Positions 54,998 to 64,000 of a DNA stretch of 64,000 bases are shown one piece after another. Source of the stretch: Blasia pusilla (taxonomy: Eukaryota; Marchantiophyta; Marchantiopsida; Blasiales); NCBI GenBank assembly GCA_050084515.1, contig CM114271.1, forward strand, positions 40,424,001-40,488,000, in the 5' to 3' direction. Each line of letters starts with the position of its first letter. The stretch's first letter is position 1. Under the pieces are notes generated by a model, which was given only the letters and a program-made list of their open reading frames with translations, ran no database searches and was not told where the DNA came from. The translations under genes and the position numbers were made by a program.

Positions 54998-57900
54998 GTT
55001 ACTCATGAGTTTGGGAGTCAGATATCAATTGAGGAGATATCATCTGTTCTTGGCGTCCTTCTGAGATCAGTGAAAGAGCCGGAATTTATGGCTCTCGATC
55101 GAAGTAAGAGCACGCCTGAAAGAATAGAAGCTAGACACGGAGAATTGAAGAGCAAAGCCGGGGAAGATGATACAGAATATCAGAGGTTGGTGTTCACAGC
55201 AATCGGGAATCTGTTTGCTCGAGCAGGGTCTTCTGTTCCAAAGGATATATGGATGGTGGTGGTCAAGGTGTGTTCTAATGGTCTTCTTTAGACCTGTATC
55301 TACCTGATAAGCCACCATTCTGTTGTCAAGTACAGGGCCCAATTGCCAGTCAATTTGTTGTCGGAAGCTTTAGCTTACACTTTCACAGAGTATGAGTGAA
55401 TTTCGTGATTCTGGACATTCTTCGATGGATTACAAACAGTATATCAACTTTGTAGTATAGGATTGTTAGGGATGTCGAGCAAAAAATTAGGGTTTGCAGA
55501 ATATCCACCACCTTGAAGATTTCGTTTTGCCCTGATACCTTACGTAATTGAAGAGCAGATGCTGAGGACAGTACTGGAATCAATTGTTTCAACAAAACTC
55601 ATAGAAGATGTTGCTGCATCCAGGTGATTTGACTAACAAAGTGACTGCATTCAATTGTGTGGTAAATATATCATGTTCTTTGAACGTGTGGGTTTAACAC
55701 TCTCTGCCTCAGGGCTTTGGATTTTGATTGGGTTGATTTTGAGGGGTCAGCTGAAATACTGCTTCCAACATGCAGATGCTATGCTGCTGTTCTCCGCTGT
55801 GCACATCTGGTACTGTCAGATAGTAAGGGTTCAATTGAGGAGCATGTAAGAGAAGACCAATGCCCTGTCTCTTCACCTCTAAGTGCTGTCTGGAGTAACT
55901 GCACGGTCAATTTTTCTGACTGTGATATTGCACAAATCTGCCCAGTTTAACAATCATATAGTTAGTCTTAACACCTTTGTCATGATGACTGGATTCCAGA
56001 TCCCTGGCCTCATAGGAGCTTTACGCATGTTCTTCATATATGGCTTGAGCAACTCTGGCACATGTTTTATATCCAGCAAGATCAATCAAGGGGCAGCAAG
56101 GAAACTTAATTCTTGGCAGGATGCATCTTCGAAGGCCCAGGAAAGAGGTGCATATAGGCCTCCACATTTGCGTGGGAAGTCTCAGGGCAACAACAGTACC
56201 AAAATTGGTAACACTGATGCCTTTGCAGGCGAATTTGAGGGTCATGGAGGATGGGGAGGAGCTTCGTCAGACTCAGAACAGAGTGACAATGATGGCCATC
56301 ATGAAGAGGGCGACCGTTTTAAAAGTTCAAAAGTTCGAACTAATGCCATTCTAAGTATTCAGGTGAACAATGGCGTTCAAATTTTGAAGTGCCACTGTCA
56401 AGCAGATAAAAGTGAAGTTTTTGCATAATGTTCATATAACCCAACAGGATCATGAAGCAAAGACTATGGATAGAGCATACCTGAGAAACCCAGAGAATTT
56501 CAGTGGAAGGAAAGTGAGAGCCAAGGCAGCGCGCAAATGGACCCAGTAACTGGGTGCAAGTAGAAAGAGTAGTTTGCTACTCATCATACTTTACCATATG
56601 CATGGAAGGCTTCATATTTCTGATCACTAAATTCTGAGATCCTCTGAATTTTCCCCATAACTTCCCAGCATATGTCAAAATTCTCTGTATTCTGATATCG
56701 TTGCTATGAGGGTCGTATTTTAACACCACAGATAAATGAGACTTCTAGATTTGAGTATCTGAAGAATGTTGTGCTGAAAGTAGGGACGTTGGTCAATACC
56801 GTCACATACATTGCAATAACCAGGGATCCTCCCTGATTTGGGAGTGTTAGTCTCTAGCTTCGCAAGATTGGAGAACTTCAAAGAATGATCATAGAATTCA
56901 ATTCAAGGGTTCTGACCCTACACGACCAGGCTTTCCCCGTGCATCCCGAGCAGTTCCCTGACCAGTTGTGAGTAAGGAGTTTTAATCTCGCTAATCTAGA
57001 AATTATTGAAAGCAAATCCAAGTCTGCTGGAGCCTCATCCCCCCAAAAGTTTCATGTTCCAGACCATGACTGTCTAATATCTTCCCAATTTCCTGATTAT
57101 AAGCTTCGGTGTGCTTGTTAGTTCATGCTTCCTTTACTTTCCACAATCCATGGAGGGGTTTACCCAATGGCAGAGAGCATGGTTCATAGATTTAGCAAGT
57201 ATCTTCTCATATGACAGAGATGAGTCCACTTCTATGTGCACCTTCTTGAGTTTAACGTGTAAACATCAAACTCCATTCATGAAGCATCAGGTGACTAGTA
57301 GCACTTATTTGGTTTGCATCCAATGTTGTTGGCAGGCACTTGCTAGAGCAGATCCAAAAGTTCTCCATGCTCATTGGGTAGTTCTTTTGCCAACACATGA
57401 CGTTCTGCAACCTCGGTAAGTTGTCAATATATGTTGCTTGAGAGTTCGTTCCCAAACTATCGTGCGGTGTTCATTTTTGTAGGTCTCAAGTGTTTTGTTG
57501 GCTTTTGTCTTTCTTTCAGTTCTCATTGTGTATTGGGGAAAATTTCAAGATGATATGAAATCTTGCAGGCCATTCCAAGCAACTCTGCTTACAGTGCTCC
57601 TCTTTGATCCACTCATGAAGGTGTGTCATTTGTGATGGACAGGCAACCTTACTGATGAGACATGATGTATTTGAATTCATGCTAGCCAGAAGATTACAAC
57701 AGCATAATCAAATGGTTAATTTCCAGAAGTTACTTGCGCCGTACACAGGTTCATGTTTGACATGCCTATTTTCTGGGGTAGAATAATTTATATGGTCTCT
57801 AATTCCAGCACTGTAGTCTGTCCTATTGATCATAATCTAAGAGGTGTGGTTCCACACACATCACCCTCAACTTCTGTGGACTTTATGCTGATACGATGAT

Positions 57901-60900
57901 GCAATTTTTCAGGCGCGGATGGCAGCTGCCTCGGCTTTGGCTGTGATGCTTGAGGGTCCAGCCCGTGCTTTTCTTCAAGTAGCTGAACACAAGGAGATTG
58001 CACGATCTAAGTCCTTTACAACACTATCCAGTTCCTTGGGCCAGCTGGTGATTCAACTGCACATAGGTGCTCGGATCCCTACCTTTGATTTTGTCATTGA
58101 CTTCTTGGTTTCTGTTTATGATTTATGGGGTGCTTATCCTAAGGTCTGGAGCTTTGGTTCTGGCAGGTCTTGTCCATGTGATATTGAATGAGACACACGG
58201 TGGCATAGTTGTTGCTGCGCTTAAAGCAATGTCCTTGTTGGTGGCAGCATCACCGTAAGTTTCTGTGGACTTTCTTCCAAACTATGAAAAGAGTGAGGTG
58301 CACCTGACTCTTTCCCCACTTTTTTTGCTTCTTCGGATCATCCTAGTGGCATAAGATCATACAATCACCCATCTCAATTTGCAACTGCAGGGTTATTAGG
58401 TTAACTTGTTGTGACTCAAGAATTTTCTATTTGATGCATTAACAGGTTTTCTCGTTTGCCTGCTGAGCTTTTGCCCTACGCTATATTCTCGGTTCACCGA
58501 AGGGCTCGTGAACTCCCATCAACTTCAACAGATCATGCCAATATGACGGTAAAATTTCCAAACTTACCTGTTTTGTAGCCCATGCCAGGATGTAGGGTTG
58601 GTTTGCACTTTATAGAACATCCAGACAAATGGTTACTAGGGTTATGGTGATGGTTTTCCTTCAATTCAGAACTTGGTTATTACTGCAACAACATATGGGG
58701 AGCACCTCTCACATATAGAAAGTTTTCAGGTGGTGAAACCAGAACGATTTTGTATGCTAATTATTGAATATGATACCTTTTAAGATCAGAAACCCTGACA
58801 TTTGTGGCTTTGCAGTGTGCCGCCATCAATTGTTTAGCTGCAGCTTTAGGCAGTACTCCACCTTCAGTGCAAGTTGCTGCCAGTCTTGTCATCCAAACTC
58901 CTTCAGGTATATGACTGTATATTGGATACGAAAATTGTGATTATTTTACAGGACAGTCACCAGTACTGCATGGCCAGTTTATCCTCTGCACAGAGTTTCA
59001 GGTGTCCTCGAAACGTAGTCAGTTGCTTTTGTTACTCTGGCACCTGGTTCCTGATTAACTGAGTGTCCACCTTGCAGTTTCTTCTACATGGGCACCTTCT
59101 GTAGATGGGCCTTCAAGCAGCCATCTACTGATTCCAGACCTCATAACATATACTCAGCTCTCAACCTCTCCATCTATCCGTGTGGAAGCTTTTCAGGCAA
59201 GTATTGGGCCTTTCCTTTTACTGGTCTTATGGGCATGAAGAGGCCTACAGCAGATGATTCCCAAGTATAGTATGTTGAAATTTGTTAATATCTAGTTTAG
59301 TCATGCTCTAAAAGTAGTTAGTCAGATACTAACTTAGTTGGATACTATTTTAGTTAGCTAGAGATAACTTAGTGTTCCTCTATCTTTTTAGGGTAACCTT
59401 GAATTAGGGCAATTCTCGAGTTAGGGTTAGCCACCATCTGTTATTTAGGGTATGGATCTGTTCAAGAAGATCTAAGGGCCAGAAGTGCTCACCCTGATGT
59501 ATATAATGTCTCTGTTTAGAGAGCAGAAGCCAATTCTACAGCATGCACAGTTTTGGTGAGGACTCCTGAGGCTCTTGGTCCTGCTGCAGAGTGATCAGAG
59601 AGTAGGAAGAGGAGATTGAGACTAATTGCTGTGCTTGCTAGAGCCTCACTGGAAGGCAGGTTGTTTTGTCTAGTATGCTGATGGAGATTGTTTGTGCTCA
59701 ATGGTGAGCCATGTCTGATCTCTGAGCTGGTGACATGTGAGGACCTGTAGTGTGAGTGCAAGGTGTGGCTGAGTAGAATCCTTCTTAGTATCTCTTAGAT
59801 AGTAAGAAGAGTCACATCATGGTAGGGCTCTGATTTGGCAATAGAGATAGGAACTGATTTGCTGATTGTGTACAAGCTGAAATCATGGATGGTCTAGCTG
59901 ATGCTAGCTCTGACTTTGTACAAGGAGATACTTCTGCTGGTCAATCATATTCTCATAGTATTAGAGTGCAAGTCCTCCGCAACCTGTGGTTAAGATGATC
60001 ATAATTGTATTCCTATTTTGGAAACCTTTTTTAGTTTGTGATTACCTGTTTGTCTTGGTTGCTTAAGGTCAAGCTTTGCAGACTGGAACCTGAAAGCTGG
60101 AAAAAAATCTGGCTCTTGCAGGCACTGAAAGCTGCTGTGCACAATTATCCTTCCATAGTGGCTAGTCATTGGGGGCCTATTTCACACTCAATACTGGCAG
60201 CAGTTGAGTATTTAAATGATCACAGTGGCCCAGGAGAGACCTCTGATTCATGTGCCAGTCCACAAATATGCAGGAAAGCTGTCCTACCATCAGCACATGG
60301 TCAAACTGCAAGGTTGGCCGACGATAAAGTGGTTCACAGTGCAATTAAGGTACACCATTGAATTTTCTTAACATGTGCATTGATCATTAGAAAGAACAAG
60401 TGTCAGCCCATGTGATGCACAGGTTTGAATTACCTCCCATAACCAACTCTCAAAATTCTCAAGTGCTATTTATCTTAAATCAATTTCGAGCGATCCTATT
60501 GGCTCAGAAGGCAAGGGATCCTATTGGCTGAAAGTGCCAAGTGTCAAGAGGAGAGGAGTTTGCAAAATGAAGGGGCACTCTCCGATAATAATAGAGATTG
60601 GTGTTTTCACAAATGTAATCAAAGTGACTATCATGCTCTACTATTGACACCAATTTTTAACTGCTATACCCTTTCTTTCTAATCACTAGACCTGCTATCA
60701 ATTGGACTAACTGATCCCATGTGTGGCAGCTTCTTGATGAGTTCCTTCGAGCTGCTTCTGGTTATAGTGGGACAGACGAGTCTCTTGATGATGGGCCTTT
60801 CCAGCCACCCTCACCACTTTTAGTGCCTAAACCAATGAGGCTGCATGTCACTCCTGGTTCTTCTGTCAATAAGCGTGGACTGGAGAGTTTTAAAACTGAA

Positions 60901-63900
60901 ATTGACAATGGATCTGGAGTCAGACTTTGGTTAGAGGCACTGAGCAAGCATTTGCCACTGACTCTTGTTCATTCGGCACCCATGGTCAGTCTAACTGTGT
61001 AGTGTTAGTGTCTTAAGTTTTTCATCCATAATGAAAGCTGTCTGAAAGATGAAGTTGGTTTGGTGCAATTTGCCTATCATCCAATTAAGAAAATATAAGT
61101 GCTCTAAATCTAATACTCTGGCTTGTTCACCAGGTGAGAGGAGCAGCATTAACATGTTTTGCAGGCTTGACGAATACAATATTCTGTTCTTTACCGCCAG
61201 ACAAGCAGGACCATGTTCTTTCTGCTGTGGTAAACAAATTTATGTTTTTTCTCGGAGCGGATAAGATCCTGTTAAGCAGCTTCTTTTAGCTGTATTTCTT
61301 GAATTCAATTGCTATTTTCTTCCATGATAGACCAATTCTAATACCTCACATAGTCACAGCTTGGTCACATACTTGTAGTCCACTAATCGTCGCACAGATT
61401 TCAGAGATTTTTGTTGGTGAGGGCTTTCTTAATGTGATGCAGATTTATGCAGCTTGGAAGGATGATACACCTGCTGTGCGCTCGGCTGCATGCCGAGCAG
61501 TTGGTGTGGTGGTGGGTTTCCCTCAAGTGGCTGGAAGGTAGCCATCTTTGTTCATCCCCTATCAGACCTTAAGGTTGCATGAATTTAATATGTTCCTTAC
61601 ACTATTCTAACATTGTTGGTGGAGGTGTAATCTCCCTGATTTGCTAAGAACTCAAACTGGCACTGTAGCTTGAAGAAGTTGGAGCTGGCAGTTGATGTGG
61701 TAGTGTCGTCTACAACTGACTCCTCTGTCTCGGTAATTATCACTTGACTTCGAAGAAAAGATTCAGGAGCAGAAGTTCATGGACTAGTTCTTTTCTCTGT
61801 ACTTAGGCCAATTAATTTTCGTATTTGGTTTCAGACCTGTCCGATAGAACTTATGGCACATACATTGGCAGGTGCGAATAACAGCTTCATGGGCCCTAGC
61901 AAATATATGTGATGCCCTTCGCAATATTGCAGAGACAAGAAACCTATCACAAAGTGGTAGGCTGCTATTCTATTAACTTGTCATTTCTGGCATCACAAGA
62001 TTGGGAAAGTAATCTGGAAAATAAGTCTCTAGGGAAATGTTGTGAACTGTTTTTTTCTTTGTGGATTGCTAATCCCTTGAAGAGAACTTAGTCTGACTGT
62101 TTTAAAAAAAAAATTATCACAGAAATCAACTCCAAAGGATTTTATCTGGCACCCCTGGCAGAGTGTGCTTTGAGGGCAGCAAAAGATTGTGACAAGGTGC
62201 TGGTTCTGTCTTTCTTATCAGATATTATGATTAGGATAATGCTTCCTTTGAGTCTAAATTATGGGTGTTGGAATGAAGCTGGACATGTAGGGCATGGCAA
62301 TGGTTCTCCTTGTCGATGAAGAAAAGTTCTTGATCATCACTGATGCTTAACTAAAAGGTGATGCTCAGTGATGATGCATCTCTGCTAGTTTTGTGTTTCT
62401 GGTCAATAAGGCTGCCAAATATCAATGACACTGCAGGTTCGTGCCAATGCTGTAAGGGCTCTTGGAAATCTTGCGAGATTCACAAACTTTAGTGGTCAAA
62501 CTGATCTCCAATCAAAGAGTTTTCCAACGGATGTCAGGCAACAGAACTACCAAATTGGATTAGCGGCTGACCCATCATATCAAGGAGCCCTTGAAGCACA
62601 TAGATGGCTGGATGTTATGGTGCAAACACTTGTGTCTTGTGTGACAACAGGAAATGTGAAGGTCTTGATTTCTCCCTTAGGCCCTCCCAGCATATTATGA
62701 AATGAATTCCAGATTTATAGCCATGACTTACCATGAGTCTTAGAGAACTCACTGGTTTTCTCTTATACTGCAGGTTCAGTGGAATGTCTGTCATGCCCTG
62801 GGGAATCTCTTTCTTAACAAAACAATAAGCCTTTCAAGAACAACATGGTAATTCCATAAATGTGTTACGTTTCTGGCTTGCCATTGAAGTAGTTGTGATT
62901 ACCAATTTTAAAGAGTCTCTTGTTACAGTTTTTATGTCATCTCATGGTGTCATACTTGATTTCGCGCAGTTTATCTACAACCTTTGTCCAGAGTAATAGT
63001 CTTTGGAGCTGTTTATGAGCTGGTAATACTAAGTTCATGTAGTGTTGGTGAGTACTGCATATTTCTAATTCTATCCAGGAACTTGGAAAGTAGCCTCATT
63101 TGATATCATCTACTTCTGTGCTGAGATTTGTTAGGTGAAGGGACACTTCTCTAACAGAGAGGAAGGGAACTCGATTCTAATTTACAATGTTATGCATGTA
63201 AAGGGTTCCATCAGTTTATAGTATACTGCTACTGCTTTTACGTGACTCGGGAAACTACAAGATTCGGATACATGCTGCATCTGCAATAGCTGTTCCTGCA
63301 GGTCGAGAAGGTAGCAACTGTCCTTGACCACTTGACAGCTGTTATGAAGTTGTGTGTTGCAATCACTTTCTGCCCTGGTCTGGATTTTCTTAATTATGAT
63401 TACTTTATCCTAACTTCATGCACTTGTAGTCTTTTATGCCATGTGATGAAAATTTGTGTGGTGATGGAAGATTACGGCGAGTCTTACACGGATGTGGTGA
63501 AAGCACTTGTTCATGCCCTTGAATGCATGGATCCAGAACACGAATCAGCACCAACAAGCTTCAAATATATCACAGCGTTGACAGAACAGGTATGATGCTT
63601 CTAACTTTCAACAGGATTGTCGTTCTTTTGTGGCGTAACACAAGTATACTGTACTGATTTATTCCTATTGGGCTATTCACAGCTGACTACTACCATTCTT
63701 CATGTGCTTGCCCTAAGCACGCCGGAGGACTTCTTGCACTTGAAGGATCTCCTCTTGAAGGTTTGCCTTCGTTATCTGACTTCCAGTTGTAAATTAGTGG
63801 TGGTTATGAAATGAATTATCCACAAACTTGACTTGTATTTGGAAGGAAGGTGAAGGTTCTGTTATGTGCAGCAAAGTTCTGGAAGAAATTTAAGTCCATG

Positions 63901-63928
63901 TATAAGTTGGTACATAAGTAGTGGCTGA
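54998..63928 (+). CDS. HEAT-repeat protein, HEATR6-like
   Basis: Intron-rich plus-strand gene. About 20 exons join with consistent splice phases: 54998-55267, 55559-55623, 55713-55845, 56000-56362, 57336-57415, 57569-57620, 57913-58066, 58167-58254, 58446-58548, 58670-58729, 58816-58906, 59078-59196, 60122-60349, 60730-60984, 61134-61229, 61443-61537, 61669-61732, 61872-61956, 62123-62196, 62437-62661, 62774-62847, 63222-63301, 63471-63589, 63683-63760, and possibly 63872-63928. The product shows blocks known from plant HEATR6 homologues: FARAGSSVPKDIW, LVLSDSKGSIEEH, LLPTHDVLQPR, ASALAVMLEGPARAFLQVAE, TPAVRSAACRAVGV, VRITASWALANICD, VRANAVRALGNL, VQWNVCHALGNLF and ILLLLLRDSGNYKIRI. HEAT repeats form a solenoid scaffold; the cellular role of plant HEATR6 is poorly known. 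The N-terminal exons are not found, the last exon is tentative, and the 59197 donor is GC instead of GT. Confidence 0.88.
59273..59970 (+). mobile_element. LTR plus primer site inserted in a HEATR6 intron
   Basis: Begins TGTTGAAATTTGTTAATATC and ends ATATTCTCA at 59955, followed by TAGTATTAGAGTGCA, a decayed version of the tRNA-Met primer site TGGTATCAGAGC. LTR length is about 683 bases. No internal coding region or second LTR is present, so it is a truncated copia-like insertion. It lies in the intron between exons ending 59196 and starting 60122. Confidence 0.55.
60403..60597 (-). mobile_element. Helitron-like family copy D in a HEATR6 intron
   Basis: On the minus strand it starts TCTCTATTATTATCGGAGAG and runs to CCTGTGCATCACATGGG followed by CTGA (fits CTRR). 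It is homologous over its length to 51650-51832 (shared GAGAGTGCCCCTTCATTTT and GTTATGGGAGGTAATTCAAA). Confidence 0.5.
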
Positions 63929-64000
63929 AAATATGGGATTTTTCCTCTCATCTAATTGCTGGTAGCATCCATTTTGAACGTGATAATTTTTTTACGAACT

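Noticed and set aside
56448-56550. Possible extra HEATR6 exon (GATCATGAAGCAAAG onward)
   Set aside because: The neighbouring exons ending 56362 and starting 57336 join in phase and match the expected continuous protein (SILSIQ-like end to ALARADPK); this segment runs into a stop.

Overview
This is nuclear DNA of a land plant, read on both strands. The evidence is a plant U-box/ARM-repeat E3 ligase with introns, an intron-rich HEATR6-type HEAT-repeat gene, plant-style Ty3/gypsy and Ty1/copia elements, a copia primer-binding site matching initiator tRNA-Met, and AT-rich non-coding DNA with Helitron-like ends. The species cannot be named from the sequence. The repeat style would suit a non-seed plant (lycophyte, fern or bryophyte), but that is a guess. 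Only two host genes are clear, one near each edge; almost everything between them is transposon-derived and decayed. || Layout: 1-1.4 kb is a gypsy gag relic (minus); 2.2-2.3 kb is a short tandem array dense in TTGAC; 3.4-4.0 kb is a repeat unit with a (TC)n tail; 5.2-8.7 kb is the U-box/ARM gene (minus), carrying two frameshifts and a stop; 9.7-10.6 kb is the C-terminal part of a LINE; 11.8-12.2 kb is a foldback inverted repeat; 13.7-14 kb holds Helitron-like and tRNA-derived fragments; 16.8-26.1 kb is a nearly full-length gypsy element (minus); 28-28.8 kb is a LINE endonuclease relic; 30.9-36.5 kb is a PHD zinc-finger ORF followed by a very long transposase-like ORF; 36.8-39.6 kb is a second gypsy copy, truncated by a copia element; 39.6-45.0 kb holds two oppositely oriented copia halves; 45.1-50.5 kb holds two oppositely oriented halves of a related gypsy subfamily; 51.6-52.3 kb is a nest of Helitron-like elements; 55-63.9 kb is the HEATR6-like gene (plus), with an LTR fragment and a Helitron-like copy in its introns. 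|| Main discovery candidate: the gypsy element at 16.8-26.1 kb has the order gag - protease - C5 cytosine DNA methyltransferase - reverse transcriptase/RNase H - integrase - PHD finger. The methyltransferase shows motifs I, IV, VI, VIII and IX/X in canonical order between protease and reverse transcriptase. The PHD finger sits where chromoviral gypsy elements carry a chromodomain, and all its zinc ligands are recognisable in three diverged copies in this window (the 37-kb copy only after correcting a frameshift). The element therefore encodes both a DNA-methylation writer and a likely histone-tail reader. This copy is dead (several stops, frameshifts, an altered reverse transcriptase active site), but its family should have active members. 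The neighbouring 31-36 kb locus pairs a different PHD-type protein with an unclassified DDE-like transposase.
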